Assembly: GCA_020347645.1 (NCBI GenBank)
Contig: CP070736.1
Span: 555,265 to 600,900 of the forward strand
Reading direction: 5' to 3'
DNA from: Methanobacteriota archaeon
GTDB taxonomy: Archaea > Thermoplasmatota > Thermoplasmata > UBA10834
DNA length: 45,636 bases
Shown: positions 15,178-23,119 of the stretch, one piece after another
How the letters are laid out: each line of letters opens with the position of its first letter
Position numbering within the stretch: position 1 is the stretch's first letter
Notes under the pieces: generated by a model
What the model saw: the letters and a program-made list of their open reading frames with translations, nothing else
What the model was told of the DNA's origin: nothing
Databases searched by the model: none
Made by a program: the position numbers and the translations under genes

Positions 15178-16974
15178 ATGTGTGGAATCGTCGGCTACGT
15201 AGGCGGCAAGGAGGCGCAGCCCATACTCATCGATTGCCTGAAGCGGCTGGAGTACAGGGGCTACGACTCCGCGGGCATAGCCGTCATCGGTGACGGAATT
15301 CAGGTCTACAAGACCGGGGGAGAGATTGCCGCTTTGGAGGCGGGAATGCCGACAATGAAAGGTTCTGCTGGCATCGCACACACGAGGTGGGCGACCCAGG
15401 GAAGACCCACTACGGAGAATGCGCATCCTTTCGAGGGTTGCGAGGGCAAAGTGGCTATCGTTCACAACGGCATAATCAGCAACTTCATGGACTTGAGAGA
15501 GTCGTTGGCGGCGGAGGGTCACGAGTTCTCGTCCGAGACGGACACAGAGGTGTTCGCACACATGGTAGAGGCGGAGCTGAACAGCGGCGATCTGCTAACA
15601 GCCGTTCGTAAGTCGCTGAAGCTAGTGGAAGGCACTTACGCGTTCGCAGTGGTAGCGGACGGGCGAGATGAAGTCGTCGCCGCGCGCTGCGAGAGTCCAT
15701 TGGTTGTCGGTCTGGGCAATGGCGAGAACTTCCTCGCCAGCGACGTGACTGCCCTGCTCAAATACACTAATCGCGTCGTTTACATACTTGATGGCGAGGT
15801 TGTGCGAATAACCAAAGATTCGGTCACGATAGTGGATGCAGAGGGAAAGCAAGTCACGCGCAACCCTGAGAGGATAGAGTGGTCTATGGAGGACGCTGAG
15901 AAGGGCGGGTACCCTCATTTCATGTTGAAGGAAATCTTCGAACAGCCAGCTGCGATTCACGAGTCGCTTCTCGGGAGAATAGGGGCCGTCGATGGGGACG
16001 AGCCGTTCATCACCGGGAACTCGTTCTCGAGCGTGAAGATCGTCGCGTGTGGGACCTCGTACAACGCTGGACTTGTGGGGAAGTACATAATCGAAGAACT
16101 CGTGGGTATACCTGCGACGGTACAGATATCTTCAGAATATAGATACTCCGCGGCCGCGCGCGAGAATCCACTCGTTGTCCTTATAACGCAGAGCGGCGAG
16201 ACGCTGGATACGATAGCAGCTGCGAGAGAGGCGAGAAAGCGTGGGAACTCCACCGTCGCGATAGTGAACGTTATGGGCTCCGCAATAACGAGGGAGGTGG
16301 ACCATGTCATCTACACCCGCGCAGGGCCGGAGATAGGCGTGGCCGCGACGAAGACCTTCGTCACCCAGCTGACGGCGCTCTACTTATTGGCCTTGGAACT
16401 CGGATCCAAAGGGAGGGTTCTGACGGCGCAGGCGAAGCACAACATCGTCAGCCAGCTGAGGAACCTCCCGCGGGCGGTCCAGGACGTGCTCAACCAGGCC
16501 GATACTATAGAGGCGGTGGCGAAGAAGTACAGCGAAGCCCGTGATATGTTCTTCATCGGGAGGAATATCCACTATCCCATTGCGATGGAGGCCGCGCTCA
16601 AGACGAAGGAGATATCCTACATACATGGCGAGGGTTATCCCGCCGGCGAGCTGAAGCATGGTCCGCTCGCGTTGCTGTCGAAGGATTCTCCCGTGATCGC
16701 GATTGTGTCTCGTGATCACACGTACGACAAGATGATCGGCAACATCAGCGAGGTTTCTGCGAGAGACAGCCCGGTAATTGCGGTGGCGAGCGAGGACGAT
16801 ACAGAGATTGGCAAGTTCGCAGACGATGTCATCTACCTGCGCAACATACCTTCGCTCTTCTCACCCGTACCCGTCATCGTCGCCCTTCAGCTTTGGGCAT
16901 ACTACCTCGCCAAAGAGAGGGGTTGCTCGATCGACAAGCCGAGGAACATTGCTAAGACGGTCACCGTCGAGTAA
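15178..16974 (+). CDS. glmS: Glutamine-fructose-6-phosphate aminotransferase (isomerizing)
   Basis: A 598-residue GlmS of standard length. The N-terminal glutaminase domain has the catalytic Cys2 (MCGIVGYVGG), then HTRWATQG and NGIISN motifs. The C-terminal part has two SIS sugar-isomerase domains, with VACGTSYNAGLVGKYIIE (about 284-301), VVLITQSGETLDT and GEGYPAGELKHGPLAL. The C-terminus is PRNIAKTVTVE, as in typical GlmS. It makes glucosamine-6-phosphate from fructose-6-phosphate and glutamine. It is the second gene of the glmU-glmS operon, with the SD agggtgag eight bases before the ATG. Confidence 0.97.
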   Translation: MCGIVGYVGGKEAQPILIDCLKRLEYRGYDSAGIAVIGDGIQVYKTGGEIAALEAGMPTMKGSAGIAHTRWATQGRPTTENAHPFEGCEGKVAIVHNGIISNFMDLRESLAAEGHEFSSETDTEVFAHMVEAELNSGDLLTAVRKSLKLVEGTYAFAVVADGRDEVVAARCESPLVVGLGNGENFLASDVTALLKYTNRVVYILDGEVVRITKDSVTIVDAEGKQVTRNPERIEWSMEDAEKGGYPHFMLKEIFEQPAAIHESLLGRIGAVDGDEPFITGNSFSSVKIVACGTSYNAGLVGKYIIEELVGIPATVQISSEYRYSAAARENPLVVLITQSGETLDTIAAAREARKRGNSTVAIVNVMGSAITREVDHVIYTRAGPEIGVAATKTFVTQLTALYLLALELGSKGRVLTAQAKHNIVSQLRNLPRAVQDVLNQADTIEAVAKKYSEARDMFFIGRNIHYPIAMEAALKTKEISYIHGEGYPAGELKHGPLALLSKDSPVIAIVSRDHTYDKMIGNISEVSARDSPVIAVASEDDTEIGKFADDVIYLRNIPSLFSPVPVIVALQLWAYYLAKERGCSIDKPRNIAKTVTVE

Positions 16975-16991
16975 TTCGGCCAACTCGATTC

Positions 16992-17987
16992 TCAAGCTAT
17001 CTTCTCGGGGCAGAAGTCTCTCCGCGAGCACGATCTGCACTTGCCCGGCCTCTTGTGGTTCCTGTGCGCCTCTCCCTTGATTCGCGCTCGCCTGATATCC
17101 TGGACCTTCTCGAGGAGCACTTTCTTCATGTCTTCATTGTATTCTATCTCGTGCTCCTGTTCGGGATACCTCAATACGCCGTAGGGAGGAGGGATCCCGG
17201 TCGCATCCTCTATCAGGAGGCAATAGGCGGCAATCTGCACGATGTGTGAGAATAGAGGCCCCTGAGGCGTCCTTCCTTTCTTGACCTCCACAGGTATCTG
17301 CTGGTCGCCCAGCTTCATGACGTAATCGGGTTTGCCGGATATGCCGTACTTCTCGGAAATGAACACCTTGGAGTCGTCCATGTCTATGTACTCGATCTTG
17401 CCCTTGATTTTGAACTCGTTCCTGAGCAACTGTGCTATGTCCGCCGACTTCAGGGACCTGTAGAGGAAATAGGACGCAGCTATGAGCCATAGCAGTGCCG
17501 CGAACTCAAGCGCTTGCGCAAGCCTGTCATCTTGCATAACGAACCCGACCGCATTTACTGCGATGATCACCGCTACTATCGCGAATATCAGCACGATCTT
17601 TTCGTATGCCAGAGTCTTGCTCTTTATCGTAGACCTGGTCGCCTTGAACAGGAAGAAGGATGCCGCGAGTACCCAAATGAGAGCGACAACGCCCATGATC
17701 TCGCTCAGGTGCATGAAATCGTCCTCGAAAACAAGCTCCAGACCAATAATGGCAATCACAGTTGCCGTCACAGCATACCAGAACACCATAGTCTCCGATT
17801 GACTTGCGGACTTCTCTTCGGCATCTATCTCCCAAAGAGATCTGCCGATTTCGTCGTGCTCGCGTATGCCTTTGTCCAGCTCCTCGCCCCGAGACTCGAA
17901 TTTCTCGCTCAACCACCAGCTCAGTGGGCAGTAGCTGAACTTCTCCAAGTCACCGGCGGAGACGCGTATGTCCGCATCATTCTCCAT
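16992..17987 (-). CDS. Cas4-like PD-(D/E)XK nuclease with four inserted membrane segments
   Basis: A 331-residue protein. The N-terminus reads SAGDLEKFSYCPLSWWL, with C20 as the first Fe-S cysteine, followed by an RecB/Cas4-like helix with H44. Residues about 67-176 form four hydrophobic helices (67-87, 96-114, 129-151, 158-176). The nuclease core then resumes: GKPDYVMKL (D221), PVEVKKG (E234 and K236) and QIAAYCLLIE (Q251). At the end CRSC and C326 complete the cluster ligands (C317, C320, C326). All catalytic residues of the Cas4/DUF83 family seem present, so it is probably active and membrane-anchored. No other cas gene or repeat array is near. It lies 57 bases downstream of another PD-(D/E)XK gene. 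Its own weak TATA-like element (minus, near 18015-18022) is possible. Confidence 0.82.
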   Translation of the reverse strand: MENDADIRVSAGDLEKFSYCPLSWWLSEKFESRGEELDKGIREHDEIGRSLWEIDAEEKSASQSETMVFWYAVTATVIAIIGLELVFEDDFMHLSEIMGVVALIWVLAASFFLFKATRSTIKSKTLAYEKIVLIFAIVAVIIAVNAVGFVMQDDRLAQALEFAALLWLIAASYFLYRSLKSADIAQLLRNEFKIKGKIEYIDMDDSKVFISEKYGISGKPDYVMKLGDQQIPVEVKKGRTPQGPLFSHIVQIAAYCLLIEDATGIPPPYGVLRYPEQEHEIEYNEDMKKVLLEKVQDIRRARIKGEAHRNHKRPGKCRSCSRRDFCPEKIA

Positions 17988-18044
17988 CGGCCACGCTAAT
18001 CCTCGTACTCACCCAATAATGTTTGCCAGTGGACGTCACCAAGG

Positions 18045-18791
18045 TCATTTGTCGTGGAAGTGCGTGCCATCCAGCAACATGATTCCCTCGGGGGGCTCAA
18101 TCCCTTCGATGAAGCCGAACCAGTAGACGACAGCTCCCGTGCCGAAAATCTCTGTGTATGGCTTCAGCTGGCGTCGCACATTCTTCTTCAGCTCTATCTC
18201 GTCGCCGAAGGAAGCCTTCGACTCTATCCAGAACACCTTCGTGCCGTCTATTACCAGCGGTTTGTCGAGCAGGACATCGGGAGTCTTCTTGTGCGTGGAC
18301 CTCAGATCCTCCTCGGTTCGATATTTGAGGTGCCTTCGGTCGAGCCAGTTCTGCAGAAGCCCTTCCCCCCACTTCCCCCTCTCTGCCTGTACTTCGGATC
18401 CTTTGGGGGAGTATATGATGTCCGCCTGTGCCACATGCTTGAGCTCCTTCCTGAGCCGTTTGTTGGGGCAGCTGTTAGGGTCCCGCAAGTACTTCCAGTA
18501 CTGCTTCCTCGTGATCTTGATTTCAGGAGCGAGCATTAATCCAAGGAGAACGGAGGGGAAGTTGATTCTCCTGGCCAGCTTGTATATCGTAGACCCTTTC
18601 CTCCACTCCTTCGCAAGCTTGAGGATGTCTTTCTTGACGATGTAGTATCTTCTCGTGGCGTCACGGACCGTCCTTTGCGTGTACATAACCAGGAGCAACT
18701 CCCGGTCAATCTTGAGTTCGTCTACGAGTCGGTCTATGTCCCGAGGAGTCTTCAATCGTGAGTATATGTTCTTGTAATCTTCGTATTTCAT
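18045..18791 (-). CDS. CDIN1/C15orf41-family (TPD) PD-(D/E)XK nuclease-like protein
   Basis: A 248-residue protein from the ATG at 18791; a GTG at 18800 adds three residues. Counting from that GTG, the N-terminal ~130 residues are helical and basic and look like DNA-binding helices (LYKLARRINFPSVLLGLML-type segment near 73-90). The C-terminal domain carries GKWGEGLLQNWL (E146), the name-giving KKTPDVLL motif (T173-P174-D175) and VFWIESKAS (E193, K195), together a PD-(D/E)XK active site. This matches the TPD family, whose human member CDIN1 (C15orf41) binds codanin-1 and is mutated in congenital dyserythropoietic anaemia. Archaeal members have no known role. It is followed by the Cas4-like gene on the same strand, which suggests a shared nucleic-acid function. 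Confidence 0.82.
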   Translation of the reverse strand: MKYEDYKNIYSRLKTPRDIDRLVDELKIDRELLLVMYTQRTVRDATRRYYIVKKDILKLAKEWRKGSTIYKLARRINFPSVLLGLMLAPEIKITRKQYWKYLRDPNSCPNKRLRKELKHVAQADIIYSPKGSEVQAERGKWGEGLLQNWLDRRHLKYRTEEDLRSTHKKTPDVLLDKPLVIDGTKVFWIESKASFGDEIELKKNVRRQLKPYTEIFGTGAVVYWFGFIEGIEPPEGIMLLDGTHFHDK

Positions 18792-18994
18792 TGGATTCAC
18801 TGTCCAGCAGGTTGAGGCTGAACGAACCGCTCGGTCTGCTAAGAGCGTTTTCGCGGCTCTTATCTCCGAGTCTCTACTTATTACTTTGCGGCATACTTAT
18901 CGCCAGCCGAGCGTGTCCAGTGAGTCAGCGCAATATTGAAATCAGTTGAAGGCATGGCCGCTTCCAGCACGCTCTCTTGGACGGTGTTCGCGAT

Positions 18995-20092
18995 ATGTCT
19001 CGGAAAGGTTTCAGGAAGGTCATAATGCCTTCGAGGTATGTCCAGGGGGCGGGAGCCATAGATGAAATTGGGTCGTTCGTCTCAAAGTTGGGGAAACGGC
19101 CATTCGTCGTGGCAGGCAAGACATCGTTCGGCAAAGTCGGAGTGCGCGTGGAGGACAGTTTGGATAGTGCCGAAACACCCCTCGTCGGATTCGTAAACAG
19201 CGTTGGTGAATGCACCTACGAGGGAATTGACTCCGCAGTCAAGGAATCATCTCGAGCAAGAGCTGATGTAATCATCGGTTGCGGAGGTGGCAAGGCAGTG
19301 GACACGGCGAAGGCCGTCGCCGACAAGCAAGGCCTGCCCGTTGTGACCGTACCCACCCAGTGCGCGACGAACGCCGATCAGATGGCAGACGCCGTAATAT
19401 TCACTGCTGACCACCAGTTCGTCGAGGATTATTATCTGTCGAGGGCGCCGGCGCTCGTCCTTGTTGATACGGAGGTAGTGGGCTTCGCTCCTGTCGAATA
19501 CCTCGTCCAAGGTATGGGTGACGCGCTAGCCTCGGGATTCGAGAAGCCAGCATACGCATCGACCATGTTGAAGAACGAGTCCGATTCCCTTGCCACGTCG
19601 GCGGCCGTAGAAGTCAATCTAAGATGTTTCTCGGTCCTCATGGCTCATGGTGTTCAGGCCAAGAGCGACTCGCAAGACGGCACGATGTCGGATTCCCTTG
19701 AGTCGATCATAGAGGCCATAAAGCTGATGAGCGGGTTCGGGTTCGGCGGCGGCGGTTGCGCCGCCGCACACGCCATACACAATGGCCTCATATCCGTCCC
19801 GGGTGTCGCGAGGAAACATGGAGAGATAGTCGCGTTTGGTACTCTATCGCAGATGATGCTCGAGAGGCGATCTTCGCTCGAGGTCGAACGCGTCATGCGG
19901 TGGTGCGGAACACTCGGTCTTCCAACATGCCTGGATGAACTCGGCGATTTGGACCGTTCGCGCCTCCGCGAGGCGGCGGAAAAGGCCTGCGACCCCGAGG
20001 ACACGATGCAGAACATGCCGTTCGAAGTAACGCCCGAGATGGTTTTGGACGCGATCAATATGGTCGATGATGTGTCCCGTTCTCTGGATTGA
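18995..20092 (+). CDS. Iron-containing alcohol dehydrogenase, glycerol dehydrogenase-like
   Basis: A 365-residue protein counted from the ATG at 18995; a TTG at 18977 is in frame. The NAD-binding motif is GCGGGKAVDTAKAVAD. The metal ligands appear as D in VQGMGDALASGFE, H in AAAHAIHNGL and H in RKHGEIVAFG, the pattern of the GldA/dehydroquinate synthase-like fold. In true glycerol dehydrogenase the segment after VPT reads STDAP; here it is QCATNADQMADAV, so the substrate contact Asp is replaced. It does not show the G1P dehydrogenase pattern. Oxidation of glycerol or a related polyol is likely but not certain. Confidence 0.82.
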   Translation: MSRKGFRKVIMPSRYVQGAGAIDEIGSFVSKLGKRPFVVAGKTSFGKVGVRVEDSLDSAETPLVGFVNSVGECTYEGIDSAVKESSRARADVIIGCGGGKAVDTAKAVADKQGLPVVTVPTQCATNADQMADAVIFTADHQFVEDYYLSRAPALVLVDTEVVGFAPVEYLVQGMGDALASGFEKPAYASTMLKNESDSLATSAAVEVNLRCFSVLMAHGVQAKSDSQDGTMSDSLESIIEAIKLMSGFGFGGGGCAAAHAIHNGLISVPGVARKHGEIVAFGTLSQMMLERRSSLEVERVMRWCGTLGLPTCLDELGDLDRSRLREAAEKACDPEDTMQNMPFEVTPEMVLDAINMVDDVSRSLD

Positions 20093-20158
20093 CCATGCGC
20101 ATCGAGCATCTGCGGCCGCCCTCGCCGAGAACTGCTGGCTTGAGCGGCCTCCTTGGAA

Positions 20159-20169
20159 AACCCTATATA
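20159..20169 (+). promoter_or_regulatory. TATA-like promoter of the zinc-ribbon membrane protein gene
   Basis: The element cctatatac (20161-20169) predicts a transcript start near 20191. A strong SD (agaggagg, 20221-20228) precedes the ATG at 20237 by eight bases. Confidence 0.5.
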
Positions 20170-20236
20170 CGCCCACCACGATTCCAAATCCGTTGCCGGT
20201 TAGCGGCAGAAGGGATGATTAGAGGAGGCATTCAAG

Positions 20237-20875
20237 ATGAGTAGTGCGTTGGATACGATTGTAGCGCCGATTTCCTCCCCTCCATGGCTCCCGCGGGACG
20301 TCGCCGAGGGACGCAGATACGCCTGGTGGGCCGGGATAATGTTCCTGTTGTGGGTTCTTATCTGGTTCGTGATCGCCATAGTTGAGCTCACGCTTTTCGC
20401 CGTAGGAGACCACATATCCGGGCTCATGATTGGACTCGTGGGTTTAGTGGCGATGATCATATGTTTCATGTCCGCAATGTTTCTCAAGAGAACGGTCATC
20501 GATGCGATTGACCAGGGTAGATTCCACGATGCCAAGAACGATACGGTGGTCTGGATACTGTTCGGTTTCGCTGCTTTCGCGATACCATCTATACCGCTGA
20601 TAATCACATACATCAAGCTGAGCGACGCCATAAGCGCCCACACGCCTGTCGGGTACATGCCATACGCCCCAGGGACCGTAGCTGCCCAGGCGCCACAGGC
20701 ACCGCCTCACCACCAGGCGCCGCCCGTACCGGCACCCGTACAGGGACCGCCTCCGGGAAAGCAGCACCCACAGTATCACCCGCACACGACGCCTATGCTG
20801 AGGTGCAAGAACTGCAACGTCCAGTTCCCGACGTTCATGCACACCTGTCCGAACTGCGGCGCACCGAAGGAATGA
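20237..20875 (+). CDS. Three-helix membrane protein with Pro-rich linker and C-terminal zinc ribbon
   Basis: A 212-residue protein. Hydrophobic segments lie at about 29-55, 60-84 and 105-128. A linker rich in Pro, Ala, Gln and His (about 137-187) follows. A zinc ribbon (CKNC ... CPNC, about 192-209) closes the chain. The start is set by a strong SD site. No enzyme motif is visible. A role in holding a protein or nucleic-acid partner at the membrane through the ribbon is only a guess. Confidence 0.75.
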   Translation: MSSALDTIVAPISSPPWLPRDVAEGRRYAWWAGIMFLLWVLIWFVIAIVELTLFAVGDHISGLMIGLVGLVAMIICFMSAMFLKRTVIDAIDQGRFHDAKNDTVVWILFGFAAFAIPSIPLIITYIKLSDAISAHTPVGYMPYAPGTVAAQAPQAPPHHQAPPVPAPVQGPPPGKQHPQYHPHTTPMLRCKNCNVQFPTFMHTCPNCGAPKE

Positions 20876-20932
20876 AAACCATTTCCCGCCTTACCCTTTT
20901 CCGATTGCCTATGATTGGGACCAGTGTGAGCG

Positions 20933-21649
20933 ATGACTGAGATTCTATACATGAAGGATATCGAGTCCAACTACATCCGTGAGTTCGACGCCCGTGTCCT
21001 CGACAGAGGCTTCGATTTCGTAGTGCTTGATCGGACGGCGTTTTACGCCGTCGGCGGTGGACAACCGTCCGATACCGGAAGACTATCGTGGTCGGAAGGC
21101 AGCACCGAGGTGAGAGAGGTCACCAAGAAGGGAGAAATAAGACACCACCTGGTGCAGAACCCTGACATCGTCCCAGACGAGCTGAAGGGAACGCTCGATT
21201 GGGACAGGAGATACGCTCATATGAGGATGCACACAGCTCAGCACATAGTATCGGGTGTGGTGTACGATTTCTATGGCGGAAGAACTGTGGGGAACCAGAT
21301 ATACCAAGATCGGTCACGGATAGACTTCGCCCCCGTTACCTTCACTGACGAAATGCTTGCCGACATCCAATCCAAATGCAACGACATATTCGACAAAGGC
21401 ACCAAGGTCGAGATATCCGCGATTTCGAGGGACCAGCTGGAGAAAGAAGTCGATGCGCAGCGTGCCAACCTCGACCTTCTGCCTAAGTCGGTGCGTGAAC
21501 TCCGAGTCGTCACAATAGGTGATTTCGATGTCTGCCCGTGTGCAGGCACTCACGTGCGATCCCTCGACGAGGTGGGGCGTCTGAGGATCATTAAGAGGGA
21601 CCGAAAGGGAAAGGACAGGGAGCGCGTGACATACGAACTGGACGAGTGA
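20933..21649 (+). CDS. alaX: Alanyl-tRNA editing protein AlaX
   Basis: A 238-residue stand-alone editing protein. The zinc motif is HTAQH (about 101-105) and the second half is CAGTH (near 203-207), as in the AlaRS editing domain. FYAVGGGQPSDTG near residue 38 is the typical glycine-rich segment. It hydrolyses Ser-tRNA(Ala) and Gly-tRNA(Ala) made in error by alanyl-tRNA synthetase. The length and the extra N-terminal barrel fit the AlaX-M type. It is a single gene between membrane protein genes. Confidence 0.93.
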   Translation: MTEILYMKDIESNYIREFDARVLDRGFDFVVLDRTAFYAVGGGQPSDTGRLSWSEGSTEVREVTKKGEIRHHLVQNPDIVPDELKGTLDWDRRYAHMRMHTAQHIVSGVVYDFYGGRTVGNQIYQDRSRIDFAPVTFTDEMLADIQSKCNDIFDKGTKVEISAISRDQLEKEVDAQRANLDLLPKSVRELRVVTIGDFDVCPCAGTHVRSLDEVGRLRIIKRDRKGKDRERVTYELDE

Positions 21650-21682
21650 GTTCGACTCGGTCTGTTTGGGAATCCTGCCTAA

Positions 21683-21695
21683 CCCTTAAGTATAT
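21683..21695 (+). promoter_or_regulatory. TATA-like promoter of the 81-residue membrane protein gene
   Basis: The stretch cccttaagtatat (21683-21695) lies about 35 bases before the ATG at 21725. An SD-like gggga stands six bases before the start codon. Confidence 0.4.
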
Positions 21696-21724
21696 CCGTT
21701 TTCGATATTTGAGCCGGGGAGACA

Positions 21725-21970
21725 ATGATCGAAGCAAGGACGGTCACCGAGATATCCAAAGTGTCTATTAGAATCAGCGCGGCGTTCGCTGTAATCGGTG
21801 TAGGACTGCTTTATCTCTATATCGCAGTCACGGACGCCTCTACGCCTACAAAGGTGCTTTGGTCAGCGGCACTGTCGCTCGGCGTTGCGATCATATTCAT
21901 GATAGCGTGGACTATGGCGAGGGATGCGTTGAGAACCTACGAGCGCGAGGCCAAGCGAAAGAAACTATGA
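21725..21970 (+). CDS. Small two-helix membrane protein, function unknown
   Basis: An 81-residue protein with two hydrophobic segments (about 17-33 and 43-60) and a basic C-terminal tail (REAKRKKL), predicted to lie in the cytosol. The start is supported by a TATA-like element and an SD site. No family is recognised. Confidence 0.65.
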   Translation: MIEARTVTEISKVSIRISAAFAVIGVGLLYLYIAVTDASTPTKVLWSAALSLGVAIIFMIAWTMARDALRTYEREAKRKKL

Positions 21971-21991
21971 TTCATTCACGTTTCACCCTCT

Positions 21992-23119
21992 CTAATCATC
22001 TGCCGTTGCCTCCAGCAGAAGCTCCATGAGGTCGACGACCTTCACTCCCGGCAAGTTGCCCAGCTGCGTCTCGCAGAACGGGCAGCAGGTGACAAGTGTG
22101 GTCGCGCCCGTTTCTTTGGCTTCCTCCATCTTTCTTAGGGCTAGTTCGCGCGACAGTTGAGGAAACGCCGCTTGCAGGCCAGCGCCTGCGCCACAGCATC
22201 TGGATTCGAGTCCGTGGTTGGGCATTTCGACGAAGTTTGCTGTGGCTTTAACGATTTCGCGTGGCTCATCGAATATGCCCCCTAACCTTCCGAGATGGCA
22301 GGGATCATGATAAGTCATCCTCTCGCTGGATTTCCTCACCTTGAGGTCTCCGCTTCGTATGAGGTGGACTATCTCCTGCGTTATGTGCACGATTTCTATC
22401 CCGCTTTTGAGCCTCTCGGCCGATTTCTTCAACGTGGTGTAGCACCCCGGACAGGCTGTCACTATCTTGTCGATACCAAGCACCTCGAATTTCTCGAAGT
22501 TCTCTTTCTCCAGCTCCCGAAAAGCGTCGGTCTGTCCCACTCTCAGGAGGGTCGAACCGCAACAAGGTTCGTCTTGCCCCATGACGGCGAAGTCGACCCC
22601 AGCCCTTCTCAGGAGCTTCGCGCTTGCCACCAGCGATGACATCAAAGGCTTTGTGACGGCCGAGGTACAGCCAGCAAAGAACAGCACGTTCTGCTTTCCA
22701 GTAGCCGCCTTCGGTATGTCGAGTCCTCGGAGCCATTTCGCACGAGCGCTCCGAGGTTGAAACCAGGGGTTGCCGTAGTTCTTCATACTAGCTAAGAGCG
22801 ATGAGTGTTCTTTCATCGGCGCGACTCCGTGCTTCAGCAGGTATTCCCTGAATGCCCTTGTGTGATCGGTGTTCTTCAGTGAACACCATCTGTCGCAGTT
22901 GCCGCAGAGCGTGCATTCGAATGCAGCTTGAATGACGGACGGGGTAATTTCGAATCTGTTGTTCAGCAACCCGAGCATAGTTCGGTTCCTGCCTTTCATC
23001 GACAGCGTCCTGACTTTCATGGCCTGGTACACGGGACATCCTCGTTCGCAGAACCCGCATGAGGCCCCGAAACAGGTCTCGAGTTCGTCTTCGAACTCCT
23101 CAAGGCCCGCCGTCGTCAT
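21992..23119 (-). CDS. Fe-S/CCG-domain oxidoreductase subunit (HdrD/GlcF-like)
   Basis: A 375-residue protein. The N-terminal part has two ferredoxin-like cysteine groups (C21, C24, C28, preceded by C16; then CTLCGNCDRWC near 69-79). Two cysteine-rich CCG domains follow, with CCGSTLL and CPGC in the first half and CHLGRLGG and CCGAGAG in the second; the chain ends near CCPFCETQ. CCG domains bind the non-cubane cluster of heterodisulfide reductase or act as electron relays in glycolate and lactate oxidases. The gene overlaps the FAD-oxidase gene upstream by four bases (ATGA), so the two make one complex. Confidence 0.87.
   Translation of the reverse strand: MTTAGLEEFEDELETCFGASCGFCERGCPVYQAMKVRTLSMKGRNRTMLGLLNNRFEITPSVIQAAFECTLCGNCDRWCSLKNTDHTRAFREYLLKHGVAPMKEHSSLLASMKNYGNPWFQPRSARAKWLRGLDIPKAATGKQNVLFFAGCTSAVTKPLMSSLVASAKLLRRAGVDFAVMGQDEPCCGSTLLRVGQTDAFRELEKENFEKFEVLGIDKIVTACPGCYTTLKKSAERLKSGIEIVHITQEIVHLIRSGDLKVRKSSERMTYHDPCHLGRLGGIFDEPREIVKATANFVEMPNHGLESRCCGAGAGLQAAFPQLSRELALRKMEEAKETGATTLVTCCPFCETQLGNLPGVKVVDLMELLLEATADD

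Noticed and set aside
16992..18800. CRISPR-Cas locus suggested by the Cas4-like protein
   Set aside because: No direct repeats with regular spacers and no cas1, cas2 or effector genes are seen anywhere in the window.
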